Source of the DNA: UBA3839 sp963627995
GTDB lineage: Bacteria > Bacteroidota > Bacteroidia > Bacteroidales > Bacteroidaceae
DNA length: 64,000 bases
Assembly (NCBI GenBank): GCA_963627995.1
Contig: CAVGCV010000002.1
Span: 62,001 to 126,000 of the forward strand
Direction of reading: 5' to 3'
Below, in pieces: positions 15,349-24,049 of this stretch. Under the pieces are notes generated by a model. It saw only the letters and a list, made by a program, of their open reading frames with translations, was not told the DNA's origin and ran no database searches. A program made the translations under genes and the position numbers. How positions within the stretch are numbered: position 1 is the first letter of the stretch; each line of letters begins with the position of its first letter.

Positions 15349-15843
15349 GTTGTATATCTCTTGATTCCTACATCAAACCACAACATTCTGCATCTGTTTT
15401 CTATAAGAGTTCTGTTGTATATCTCTTGATTCCTACATCAAACCACAACATCTGACTATGAAGAAAAATCTGATTAAGGAGTTGTATATCTCTTGATTCC
15501 TACATCAAACCACAACCGTACTGTGTTCGATGATGTACCCTGTGGTGTTGTATATCTCTTGATTCCTACATCAAACCACAACCTACCCCGTTTGTTTCAA
15601 TGGTTCCGCCCGTTGTATATCTCTTGATTCCTACATCAAACCACAACTGCTTACATTTAAGGTATATTAACTATCTGTTGTATATCTCTTGATTCCTACA
15701 TCAAACCACAACCACCGCCATGACGAGTATCAATCAAGCGAAGTTGTATATCTCTTGATTCCTACATCAAACCACAACTGGTGCAAAGATACGCATTTGC
15801 TTATTACGTTGTATATCTCTTGATTCCTACATCAAACCACAAC
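15349..15843 (-). CRISPR. Type II-C CRISPR array: 8 repeats, 7 spacers
   Basis: Eight 36-base repeats start at 15349, 15414, 15481, 15547, 15612, 15677, 15743 and 15808. As far as I can see they are identical. On the plus strand each begins GTTGTATATCTCTTGATTCC and ends ATCAAACCACAAC. The seven spacers are 29, 31, 30, 29, 29, 30 and 29 bases long. The minus-strand reading (GTTGTGGTTTGATG... ending GATATACAAC) is the crRNA orientation, because it pairs with the anti-repeat at 20894-20916. The array follows cas2 on the same strand. The end distal to cas2 (15300-15348) shows no degenerate repeat. Confidence 0.98.
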
Positions 15844-15934
15844 GTGAGGCGGATAGCTCGCTGATAATCAAGCGGCTGTTCTCATTTACACTCTCACGAA
15901 ATGGCCGTGCAGGAGTTTTCTCTTCGCAAAGAAA
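15844..15934 (-). promoter_or_regulatory. Probable CRISPR leader
   Basis: These 91 bases lie between the cas2 stop and the first repeat in the transcribed (minus) direction, the place where the leader and the integration end of the array would lie. No obvious TAnnTTTG box is visible here. crRNA transcription from within repeats, as known for some type II-C loci, is possible. Confidence 0.4.
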
Positions 15935-16297
15935 CTAAAAAATCTCCAATTGGACGGGCTCTCCGATAACTTTTTTGCTGATTCTACTCTTCTTGGCACT
16001 TTGGGGCTTTCCCCAAAAGTTGTAAATGTCGCTATACTGCTTGTCTGTGACGCTCAACAAACTCACCCGCCCGCTTTCTGGAAGCAACGACTTCACCCGC
16101 CGGACATGCACGTCAAGACTTTCACGCGACGCGCAGTGCCTGATATACACAGAGAACTGCATCATCGAGAATCCGTCCTTTTCCAGTTCCTTCCGGAACC
16201 TGGCCGCAGCCTTCATCTCCTTCTTTGCTGTCACGGGGAGGTCGAAAAACACAAACAGCCACATAATATGGTAAGCATTGAGTCGGTCTTCCGTCAT
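15935..16297 (-). CDS. cas2: CRISPR-associated endoribonuclease Cas2
   Basis: This 120-residue ferredoxin-fold protein dimerises and bridges two Cas1 dimers in the spacer-integration complex. The N-terminal strand IMWLFVFFDLPV carries the conserved Asp; FRKELEKDGFSMMQFSVYIRHC and LLSVTDKQYSDI follow. The start at 16297 gives a natural head (MTEDRLNAYHIMW) usual in Bacteroidetes Cas2, and lies 9 bases after the cas1 stop. It is the last gene of the cas9-cas1-cas2 operon. Confidence 0.95.
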   Translation of the reverse strand: MTEDRLNAYHIMWLFVFFDLPVTAKKEMKAAARFRKELEKDGFSMMQFSVYIRHCASRESLDVHVRRVKSLLPESGRVSLLSVTDKQYSDIYNFWGKPQSAKKSRISKKVIGEPVQLEIF

Positions 16298-16306
16298 ACG
16301 TCCAAT

Positions 16307-17188
16307 TTATATGTAAGGAAGGGACATCTTCTTGATTTCGCCCGCATAGTACTTCACCAGCGAAGCCGTCGTAATGGTCAGTGCGATTTGCAGCGGCCGC
16401 TTCACCCTCCCGACATTGACATCGCAACTCAACAGGTGCATGATGGACATCTTCGACTCCTTGTTCAACTCCCGCACGCCCCGTCCGACGAGTTCGGCCA
16501 CGATGTCATCGACATACGGGCGATACGGCTCCATGATGTCGTCGGCCAAGGGGAAGGCATTGTACCGGCTCTTGTGGAACAGTCCCAACAGCGGCAGAAG
16601 TCCCGACCCCAACAAGGCGCGGGCCGTGGCGGCACGGAGTATGGAATAGCCATAGTTCAAGAGCGCGTTGGGAGGGCAGCCGTCCCTCTCGCGCTTGAAG
16701 CCGTCGCCGAACAGGTGCGTCCAATACACTTTGGCCGCGATGCCCTCGCGGTTGTCCGTGTCGCCGCTCTTCACGTTCATGTAGAAAGGCTTCAGCACAT
16801 CTCCGTCCATGCCGAACCTGTCCAGCACGGCGGCCTGATTGCGAATCTTGGCCTCGACGATTTGTTTCCAAGCCTGCTTCTTCATGGGCTCGCTCGCCGC
16901 CATCTGAAGCTTCACGCTTTCGGCCTGGGTGGTGTTCGTGTCCAGCCCCATCAGCATCGAGGTCGGCATCTGCTTATTGTCGCACACGACGACCGCGACA
17001 TTGTTCTTCACCAACTCGTTCAGCAAGGGCAGCGTGATGCTTATCAGCTGGTTTTCCAAGACCACGCACCCGACGTCCTCGATGGGGCGGGTCACCTTGT
17101 CGGGACAGTCTTTCAGCGCGATGACGAGCTGGCCGTTCTTCAAGGAAAGGCCGACGGGCGTGGTAAAGAACAAAGTCTGCTTAATCAT
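16307..17188 (-). CDS. cas1: CRISPR-associated endonuclease Cas1 (type II)
   Basis: This 293-residue integrase inserts new spacers at the leader end of the array. I start at MIKQTLFFTTPVGLSLKNGQ (ATG at 17188), the usual beginning of type II Cas1; a longer frame would run well into cas9. The C-terminal helical domain shows PPNALLNYGYSILRAATARALLGSGLLP and the metal-site segment FHKSRYNAFPLADDIMEPYRP. The usual HH before N here reads FHK. The start overlaps the end of cas9 by 8 bases. Confidence 0.95.
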   Translation of the reverse strand: MIKQTLFFTTPVGLSLKNGQLVIALKDCPDKVTRPIEDVGCVVLENQLISITLPLLNELVKNNVAVVVCDNKQMPTSMLMGLDTNTTQAESVKLQMAASEPMKKQAWKQIVEAKIRNQAAVLDRFGMDGDVLKPFYMNVKSGDTDNREGIAAKVYWTHLFGDGFKRERDGCPPNALLNYGYSILRAATARALLGSGLLPLLGLFHKSRYNAFPLADDIMEPYRPYVDDIVAELVGRGVRELNKESKMSIMHLLSCDVNVGRVKRPLQIALTITTASLVKYYAGEIKKMSLPYI

Positions 17189-20100
17189 GTCGTCGCAACC
17201 ATTTGATTTCGCCCAATTCGTTGAGCGCGAAGTCATACCCCTCGACAAGGGCCTTAATTTGGGTATGGTACATAGCAATGGCCGGCCTCAGGGCTTCACC
17301 CTGCCTGTATGGCCCGTTCTTCGCCTTGAGGTCCTTCGCCTGTCGGGCCTCTTCGTGGTGCCGCAATTTTATTGTCGCATAATCATTCCCGGCAACAGTC
17401 ATCGAGCTCATCCCCGTGACCTTGTAGAGGCGCCGGCTCAAGCCCTGCGCTGTGCTCTCCCAAATCTCCTCCGGGGTGTTCTCGTAGAGCAGCACCATCG
17501 TCCCCTTCTTCAGGGCATAGGCAAACGGACAGTCGTGCCGTTGGCTTCGGAACGGAACCATGCGGAAGTCGGCCGTCTGCTTCTCGTTGCTGGCCTTGTA
17601 GTAGTCGGCGGCCTGCAGCATGTTCACCAGCTCAAAGTCCCGCTTTTCCTTGCCTTTCCTATCCCGCCCGATATAAATGGCCAGCATGTAGTTGCCGTCG
17701 TTCACCACATGATACTGGCGCTTGTAGTCCTTGGCGGAGACGTCCCGGTGCTGGCGGATGTGCAGAGGTTTCGTCACCTGGGTCGCATAACACCTCACCT
17801 TGTTGATGGGGATGCGCTTCTCCTCGTTCATCCAGACGGGGCCAGCCATCGCGTCCTTGAATCCCTTTTGGACAATGGCCGCCTGTATGATGCCCCTCAC
17901 CGTGTCGTCCACAATGTTCTTCACATCCGTCTCTTTCAACGAGGACAGCGCAATCCGCCTGACATACCTTATTTTGTCCCCACGCTCAATCGCCCCGTAA
18001 TAGGTGTCCTCATGCAGCGCGCCCCGGGCGGCATCCCCCTTGCACAGCACCCTCCCGCCGTCCTGCCTGACGCGCCGGCGGCCCTGCTTGGGCATATTGT
18101 CCGGCGTGAAGTGCGACACGAGGATGTCCCGCTCCACGTTCTTCACGTCCTCCACAAACGACGGCCATGGCTTGGGGAACGCCGGCTTCTGCCGGCCATG
18201 CCACCTGTGCTCCTCCTTGCCATGGTAATACTGCGCCAGCCGGCCGTACTCCTCCCGTCCGATGCAGGCGATGACGATGGCATCGATACAGTGGTGGACG
18301 TGGTTCACGCGCTCTTTCTTCGAATACGCCTCCTGTATGCCCCAAATCTTCCGGAAGTCAGCGGTGGCGATGCCCTTCACCGTATAGACTTGCTTGAAGA
18401 AGGACTTCAAGTAGAGCCGCGCATATCTCGAAATGATGCCGATGTCCGTGCCTTGCCGGCGGCTGAAGCCCTCGGGGACATCCGTCATCACGAACCGCTC
18501 GTACTTGCCTTTCCAGTAGTCGCGGCGCAGCTCCAGCAAATGCCGCTTTTGGATGATTTTGTCCTTTTCCTCTTTCTTGGTCGCCGCACGATTCGTCCTC
18601 GTCCGGCGTATCTGCCGTTCCAACTCCTCGTACCTGTCCTTCCATTCCTTTATTCGCGGAAGAATCTCGTCATGGTTCGAGAGCTCGGACGGTAGTTTCG
18701 TTTTCTTGACCTCGCGGTTGAAGCGGCTGTCGCACAGCGTCAGGTTCATGCGCGTGCTGTCGCCGCCCACGCTCTGGGGGATGGTGTGCTCGATGTCGAA
18801 CTCCGGGGCCGGGCCGATGAAGTCGGCAATGCCGATGCTCCTGCCCGTGTACAGGCACTTGCGCCCCTGTTCCTCCCACAGCCGGAATTTCAGCACGTCC
18901 GTGTCCGACGGATCAATGCACTTGCCCGTTTCGTGGAGATACATCTCCGCGATGTCCGTCCTGGCCCGGGCTTTTTGCGCCTCGTTCTCCTTGTCGAAAT
19001 CCGCCAACGCCTTGCGGCGGTTGGCGTCGTTCAGCTCGCGGGCGAACTCCACGTGGACAACGGTGTCGGCATCGACCTTTCCCTCCTGCAGCAACCTGTT
19101 CACCAACTTGCGGAGACGGAACATGGAGCGCATGGCCATGGGATTGCGCACGCTGGCCACGCGCGGCGAGCCAAGGCGGCAGCTGCCGTCGGCTGCGGGA
19201 CGGACTTTGGGATAGGTCTCCATCATGGAGGGATGGTACAACTTCTTCAGGGCCTCGTCCGCAACGCCGTACCGCTGCCCAAGGTAGTCCTTGACGCAAT
19301 CCTCCAGGGTGCGCTGGCCGGTCGTTGGACTGTAGGCGTCCATTTCCCGGACAAGCCCGTCGATGGCCGCCTCCCGCACTTCCGGGACGCCCCACACGCA
19401 GGCGGGCAGCACCGCCCGGAGATTGCCCAGGAACACGGCGTGGGAGTAGACGATGCCCCGGCGCAGATGGGGCAGGATGTTTCCAATGGCCTTCAGGCTA
19501 AGCGACGCATAGCCCGAGGGCAGCTGAATCCGGCTGAACTTCCGGGCATCCTCCTCGCCGAGCTGCAGCCGCTCGCAGGCGAACTCCGCCAGCTTGTCCA
19601 CGTCGGAGTAGAAAAAGAGGGCGTGCCACACGTCATTGGCGATTTGCAGGCGGGTCTTCCCGGCCCCGAGCGTGTAGACCTCGCCAACGCCGTCCATCCA
19701 GTTCGCGCCAAAGATGTCCATCAGGGCGGCGGTCACCCCGCAGCCCGGGACGGACGTATCCATCGGGTAATTGAACAGATAGGGCATCTCGGGACTTTCC
19801 CTGTAATACCCATACATGCTCTTGGGCGCAAGTTTCTTGGCGATGTCCTCGAAGTTGAAACTCGGCTTCGACTTCCGATAGAACAGCGGCATCGCCTTGG
19901 CGCGCTCCTCCGCGTTGAGCGGACGCAGGGCGGCGTCCCGGGGCGTCCGCACCTTGACATTGTTCAGGAAGCACAGCATCCGGTACTCCTCGTAGCACGG
20001 ATGGGACGCCGGGCACTTGGGCTTGCCCGGCTCAAGCGTGCACCTCCCCACCAGCCCCTTCTGCGACTTGAGGGGCCGTTGGTGGAAAATGGCCTTCTCA

Positions 20101-20810
20101 AGGCTGTCCGCCAGCGCCTTGTCCAGCCCCTGCCTTCCGCAGATGGCCTGGAACTCCGCCAAGTAATGCTCCTTGCGGGCCGTGTAGTGCCGGCGGATTT
20201 TCTCGCCCCTGTTGTAGAGGCCGAAGAAGTAGTCGCCCAAATACGCGCACCCGGCCTCCTGCATCCGTCGGGTCAGCTCGCCGATGCCCTCCTTCACCTT
20301 TCCCTCGTCGTCGCCGCCCTGCTCCTTGCGGTTGCTCAGGAAGCCGCGGCGCTGCGCGATGTGGTAGAGGGCGCGGCCCAGCGTGTAGCGGCCAGCCTGA
20401 CCCGACAAGTCCAGCCGCTCGTGCAGGCAGCGGTGCCGGTCGGCATAGGGGTTCTTGCCCTCCTTGTCGTCGGTCCGCAGCCACTCCATGAAGAACCCGC
20501 TTTTGGGATAAATCTTCTTCAGCCGCCAGGCCGACAGCACCTCCCTGGCCAGGGGCGGACACAGGCCGTTGTCGCTCAAGATGCGGAGCAGCCGTATCTT
20601 GCGCAGCCGGAGGCGATAGTACCCGATGCGGATGGAGCGGTGCTTCGTGCGCTCCGCCGCCTCCGATTTTTCCTTGCCGTTTTCCTTGCCGACACCCTCC
20701 TGAAAGATGTGCACGCCCCTGTCGAGCAGGCGGCAGCCTTCGTCCGTTCGCTGAACAATGGCCCAGCCGAGGCTGTTGGTGCCAGTGTCAATGCCCAATA
20801 TCTTTTCCAT
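17181..20810 (-). CDS. cas9: Cas9 endonuclease, type II-C
   Basis: This 1209-residue RNA-guided DNA nuclease uses a crRNA:tracrRNA pair to cut both strands of matching DNA. All catalytic parts are intact: RuvC-I ILGIDTGTNSLGWAIV (Asp8), RuvC-II VVHVEFARELND (Glu588), the HNH domain FDIEHTIPQSVGG (His675, followed by the R-M-N-L-T-L Asn region), and RuvC-III HHCIDAIVIA (Asp843). An Arg-rich bridge helix follows RuvC-I (HRSIRIGYYRLRLRKIRLL). The cas9-cas1-cas2 order without csn2 or cas4 makes it II-C. It is somewhat longer than the compact II-C enzymes. The C-terminal 300 residues should hold the PAM-reading domain; the PAM cannot be inferred here. Confidence 0.98.
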   Translation of the reverse strand: MEKILGIDTGTNSLGWAIVQRTDEGCRLLDRGVHIFQEGVGKENGKEKSEAAERTKHRSIRIGYYRLRLRKIRLLRILSDNGLCPPLAREVLSAWRLKKIYPKSGFFMEWLRTDDKEGKNPYADRHRCLHERLDLSGQAGRYTLGRALYHIAQRRGFLSNRKEQGGDDEGKVKEGIGELTRRMQEAGCAYLGDYFFGLYNRGEKIRRHYTARKEHYLAEFQAICGRQGLDKALADSLEKAIFHQRPLKSQKGLVGRCTLEPGKPKCPASHPCYEEYRMLCFLNNVKVRTPRDAALRPLNAEERAKAMPLFYRKSKPSFNFEDIAKKLAPKSMYGYYRESPEMPYLFNYPMDTSVPGCGVTAALMDIFGANWMDGVGEVYTLGAGKTRLQIANDVWHALFFYSDVDKLAEFACERLQLGEEDARKFSRIQLPSGYASLSLKAIGNILPHLRRGIVYSHAVFLGNLRAVLPACVWGVPEVREAAIDGLVREMDAYSPTTGQRTLEDCVKDYLGQRYGVADEALKKLYHPSMMETYPKVRPAADGSCRLGSPRVASVRNPMAMRSMFRLRKLVNRLLQEGKVDADTVVHVEFARELNDANRRKALADFDKENEAQKARARTDIAEMYLHETGKCIDPSDTDVLKFRLWEEQGRKCLYTGRSIGIADFIGPAPEFDIEHTIPQSVGGDSTRMNLTLCDSRFNREVKKTKLPSELSNHDEILPRIKEWKDRYEELERQIRRTRTNRAATKKEEKDKIIQKRHLLELRRDYWKGKYERFVMTDVPEGFSRRQGTDIGIISRYARLYLKSFFKQVYTVKGIATADFRKIWGIQEAYSKKERVNHVHHCIDAIVIACIGREEYGRLAQYYHGKEEHRWHGRQKPAFPKPWPSFVEDVKNVERDILVSHFTPDNMPKQGRRRVRQDGGRVLCKGDAARGALHEDTYYGAIERGDKIRYVRRIALSSLKETDVKNIVDDTVRGIIQAAIVQKGFKDAMAGPVWMNEEKRIPINKVRCYATQVTKPLHIRQHRDVSAKDYKRQYHVVNDGNYMLAIYIGRDRKGKEKRDFELVNMLQAADYYKASNEKQTADFRMVPFRSQRHDCPFAYALKKGTMVLLYENTPEEIWESTAQGLSRRLYKVTGMSSMTVAGNDYATIKLRHHEEARQAKDLKAKNGPYRQGEALRPAIAMYHTQIKALVEGYDFALNELGEIKWLRRHD

Positions 20811-20852
20811 CCGACGTATGATTGTTTTTTACTCGAAAGTTGTTGGTATGTC

Positions 20853-20883
20853 TTGTTTGTCTGAAAATAATGCGATACATTTG
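20853..20883 (+). promoter_or_regulatory. Promoter for tracrRNA
   Basis: TTG at 20853-20855, 20 bases, then TACATTTG at 20876-20883 (TAnnTTTG). Initiation about 5-8 bases downstream would begin just before the anti-repeat. Confidence 0.65.
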
Positions 20884-20887
20884 CATC

Positions 20888-20972
20888 GAATAAGATTTCC
20901 TACATCTTATCACAATAAGGCAGTCATTGCCGAAGGTGTAAACCTTTACTCCCGCTTAGGTGGGAGTTTTTT
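20888..20972 (+). ncRNA. tracrRNA of the type II-C system
   Basis: Bases 20894-20916 (GATTTCCTACATC then TTATCACAAT) form an anti-repeat that pairs with the CRISPR repeat: TTCCTACATC matches exactly, an internal bulge (TTAT against AAAC) follows, then CACAA matches. Downstream come a GGCA/TGCC hairpin (20919-20931), an AAGGT/ACCTTT hairpin, and a rho-independent terminator (ACTCCC 20948-20953 with GGGAGT 20962-20967, then six T). It is transcribed away from cas9 from its own promoter. The end points are estimates. Confidence 0.9.
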
Positions 20973-21216
20973 GTTTCCGGCTGGCGGCGGCAGGACAGCC
21001 TCCCGTGTTTTCCCGGACGGGAAAGCCCCGGTCGCCCGGTTTCCACTGCCCCGACCCGCAGCGCGCCCTCCGCCGCCAACCAACTGCAAAAATAAGCAAA
21101 TAAATTCCATTCTTTGTGAAAGCCGCCGAAATCTTGCGCTTTTTCGGCGACCGGCACTCCGTTTTTGTGCAAAAACGGGAAAACGCCGCAGAAAAAATCC
21201 TGTGGAAACAGCGCGC

Positions 21217-21329
21217 AAAAAAACTCCGCAGAGAAAAGTCCCGCGCTCCGCAGAGAAAATATATTTCGTCCGCAGACAAAAAACTTTTTCTCTGCGGACG
21301 TTTCTGCGGCTTCTCCGCAGTGTTTTTTT
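21217..21329. repeat. Palindrome-rich intergenic repeat, copy B
   Basis: It has the same order as copy A: CTCCGCAGAGAAAAGTCCCG, then CGCTCCGCAGAGAAAATATA, then TTTCGTCCGCAGAC, CTCTGCGGAC, and the terminal CTCCGCAGTGTTTTTTT. It lies between the tracrRNA and the end of sufS. The rest of the 20973-21408 gap shows no gene. Confidence 0.8.
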
Positions 21330-21408
21330 AGACTGAGTGGAAGCACTGGAAGCCAACGGCTTACAAACAGTCGCCCTTTGGCAAAGCCTCCGTCCGCGCC
21401 AAGCACAC

Positions 21409-21436
21409 AAAAAAGTCCAGCCGAAGGGGCTGGACT
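21409..21436 (-). terminator. Terminator of the suf operon
   Basis: On the minus strand AGTCCAGCC (21428-21436) pairs with GGCTGGACT (21414-21422) across a 5-base loop, followed by TTTTTT. It is 37 bases beyond the sufS stop. Confidence 0.9.
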
Positions 21437-21472
21437 CGAGGGACGCGGCAAAAGCCAAAGGCGGGGAAGCCG

Positions 21473-22690
21473 TCAGAACATCTGCGCCACGCGGCGGATG
21501 CCGGCCACCAGGGCGTCCACCTCTTCGCGCGTGTTGTAGAAGGCAAACGAGGCGCGCACCGTGCCCTCCACGCCAAGGCGGCGCATGAGCGGCTCGGCGC
21601 AGTGGTGGCCCGTGCGGACGGCCACGCCGAGGCGGTCGAGCAGCGTGCCGAGGTCGAAATGGTGGATGCGGCCGACGTTGAAGGAGACGACCGCCGCGCC
21701 GGCCGACGGCGAGTGGCCATAGATGCGGATGCCGTCGATGGTGCGCAGCTGCTGCAGCGCATACTGCGTGAGCCCGGCCTCGTAGCGCGAAACGGCCTCG
21801 ACGCCCAGGCCCGACACGTAGTCCAGCGCCACGGCGAGCGCGTGGGTGCCCACGTAGTCGGGCGTGCCGGCCTCGAACTTGTAGGGAAGTTCGTTGTAGG
21901 TGGTTTTCTCGAACGTCACGTTCCTGATCATCTCGCCCCCGCCCTGGTAGGGCGGCATCTGCTCCAGCCAGCGCTCCTTGCCGTAGAGGACGCCCACGCC
22001 CGTGGGGCCGTAAATCTTGTGGCCGCTGAAGGCGAAGAAGTCGCAGTCGAGCGCCTGCACATCCACGGCAAGGTGGGGCGTGGACTGCGCCCCGTCAATC
22101 AGGACGGGGATGCCGCGGCCGTGCGCCGCGCGGACGATGCGCCCGACGGGGTTCACCGTTCCAAGCACGTTGGAGACGTGGGTCACGCAAACGAGGCGCG
22201 TGCGCTCGCTGAGCATGGCCTCGAAGTCGTCGAACCGCAGCGTGCCGTCGTCCGACATGGGGATGACGCGCAGCCGCAGCCCCCTGCGGAGGGCGAGCAT
22301 CTGCCAGGGGACGATGTTGCTGTGGTGCTCCATGGCGGAGACGACGATTTCGTCGCCCTCGCGCGTGAACGCTTCGCCGAAGCTGAAGGCGAGGAGGTTG
22401 ATGCTTTCGGTGGTGCCGCGGGTGAAGAGTATTTCCGACGTGGAGCGGGCGTTGATGAAGCGGCGCACGGTTTCGCGCGCCGCCTCGTGGAGGTCGGTCG
22501 CCTGCTGCGAGAGGAAGTGGACGCCCCGGTGCACGTTGGCGTTCACGTTGTAGTACTCCTGCACCATCGCCTCGACCACACAGCGCGGCTTCTGCGTAGT
22601 GGCGGCGTTGTCGAGATAGACCAGCGGCTTTCCATAGACCTCGCGCGCGAGGATGGGAAAGTCTTTTCGTATTTCGGGAATGTTGAGCAT
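21473..22690 (-). CDS. sufS: Cysteine desulfurase SufS
   Basis: This 405-residue PLP enzyme takes sulfur from cysteine and hands it to the SufBCD scaffold as persulfide. It begins MLNIPEIRKDFPILAREVYGKPLVYLDNAATTQKP, the group II (SufS/CsdA) start. The PLP lysine lies in DFFAFSGHKIYGPTGVGVLYG, and the active-site cysteine region RTGHHCAEPLMRRLGVEGTVRASF is near the C terminus. It is the last gene of the suf run, 33 bases after sufD, before a strong terminator. No sufE or sufU gene is seen next to it. Confidence 0.96.
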   Translation of the reverse strand: MLNIPEIRKDFPILAREVYGKPLVYLDNAATTQKPRCVVEAMVQEYYNVNANVHRGVHFLSQQATDLHEAARETVRRFINARSTSEILFTRGTTESINLLAFSFGEAFTREGDEIVVSAMEHHSNIVPWQMLALRRGLRLRVIPMSDDGTLRFDDFEAMLSERTRLVCVTHVSNVLGTVNPVGRIVRAAHGRGIPVLIDGAQSTPHLAVDVQALDCDFFAFSGHKIYGPTGVGVLYGKERWLEQMPPYQGGGEMIRNVTFEKTTYNELPYKFEAGTPDYVGTHALAVALDYVSGLGVEAVSRYEAGLTQYALQQLRTIDGIRIYGHSPSAGAAVVSFNVGRIHHFDLGTLLDRLGVAVRTGHHCAEPLMRRLGVEGTVRASFAFYNTREEVDALVAGIRRVAQMF

Positions 22691-22723
22691 ATCTTTCGGG
22701 ATGGATGAGCGTGGGACGCGCCC

Positions 22724-24049
22724 CTACTTGCAGAGCGCGCAGCCCACGCACTTGTTCAGCTCGCCACGGAAGCGCTTCTCCACCAGGTAGTGGAGCCGCT
22801 CGCGCAGGGGCAGCAAGCGCACCTCGTCGATGACCTGTCCGACAAACGCCAGTTGGAGCAGCATGCGCGCCTCGGCCGCCGCGATGCCGCGCTGGCGCAT
22901 GTAGAAGAGGGCGGCCTCGTCGAGCACGCCGACCGTCGAGCCATGCGCGCACTTCACGTCGTCGGCGTAAATCTCGAGCATCGGCTGCGTATAGACGCGC
23001 GCGTCGGGGGAGGCGCAGAGGTTGGCGTTGGTCTCCCGCGAGGAGGTTTTCTGCGCGTCCTGCCGCACGAGGATTTTCCCGGCGAACGCGCCGACGGCCG
23101 TGTCGTCGACCACGTACTTGTACAGCTCGTTGCTCGTGCAGTTCGGTGCCTGGTGGTCAATCAGCGTGTTGTTGTCCACACGCTGGTTCTTGTCGGCCAC
23201 GACGCAGCCGTTGAGCGTCACCTCCGTGTGCTCGCCGCCAATCTGCACGTCGGTCGTGTTGCGCGTCTGTCCGTTGAACAGGGTGATGCTGTTGTGCGAG
23301 ACACGGCAGTCGCGCCCTGTCCTGACGGACACTTGGGAAAAGCGGCGGCACCGGGTGTGCGTCTCCTCCAGCTCGTACATGTCGAGCCGCGCGTTGTCGG
23401 CGCAGAAGACCTCGACCACCTGCGTCGTGAGGAACGACACGTTGTCCATGGCGTGGTCGCAGAAGAGGAGCGTGGCGTCCGCCCCCTCCTCCAGCACAAT
23501 CAGCACGCGGCGATTGACCATCGTATCCACGCCGGAGCGCAGGATGTTCACCACCTGCAGGGGCTTGTCCAAGCGCCGGTTGCGGGGGACATGGATGAAC
23601 AGCCCGTCCTGCGCCAGCGCCGTGTTGAGGGCGACGATGGAGTCGTTCTCGACCGAGGGGGCTATCTGCGCGTAATGGCGGGCGACGAGCTCGGGGCGCT
23701 CCTCGGCCGCACGCCGCAGCGACGAGACGAAGGGAAGGTCCGCGTGCGGCAGCGGCTCGTCGTTCACCACATAGGCGAGGCTCGTGGAAAGGTGGGGGAC
23801 ATCGCACTTGAACACCTCCTGCGGACGAACGGGCACGCTCACCCGGGAGAGGTTCACGCCGTAGTCGGGCGCGAATGCCGCGGCCACGTCGGTGTACTTG
23901 TAGCGCTCGGCCTTCCGGGTCGGAAATCCGTTCTGCCCGAAAGCCTGCATCGCCGCGTCGCGCGCGGCGTTCATCACGGGCGCGCTGTGGCGGCAAACCA
24001 AGTCGCGGTTGGCCCGGAACAGGTCTATGTACTGCCGTTCGCTATTCAT
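22724..24049 (-). CDS. sufD: Fe-S cluster assembly protein SufD
   Basis: This 441-residue beta-helix protein pairs with SufB in the SufBC2D scaffold that builds Fe-S clusters. The helical N-terminal domain (AFGQNGFPTRKAERYKYTDV) is followed by the beta-helix core and the conserved C-terminal region CAHGSTVGVLDEAALFYMRQRGI and AEARMLLQLAFVGQVID. A terminal CVGCALCK brings three cysteines, an addition I would not call standard. The start overlaps the stop of sufC by 8 bases. Confidence 0.95.
   Translation of the reverse strand: MNSERQYIDLFRANRDLVCRHSAPVMNAARDAAMQAFGQNGFPTRKAERYKYTDVAAAFAPDYGVNLSRVSVPVRPQEVFKCDVPHLSTSLAYVVNDEPLPHADLPFVSSLRRAAEERPELVARHYAQIAPSVENDSIVALNTALAQDGLFIHVPRNRRLDKPLQVVNILRSGVDTMVNRRVLIVLEEGADATLLFCDHAMDNVSFLTTQVVEVFCADNARLDMYELEETHTRCRRFSQVSVRTGRDCRVSHNSITLFNGQTRNTTDVQIGGEHTEVTLNGCVVADKNQRVDNNTLIDHQAPNCTSNELYKYVVDDTAVGAFAGKILVRQDAQKTSSRETNANLCASPDARVYTQPMLEIYADDVKCAHGSTVGVLDEAALFYMRQRGIAAAEARMLLQLAFVGQVIDEVRLLPLRERLHYLVEKRFRGELNKCVGCALCK

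Noticed and set aside
18786..20864. 692-residue frame opposite cas9
   Set aside because: It lies wholly antisense to an intact Cas9 with all motifs and has no family resemblance.
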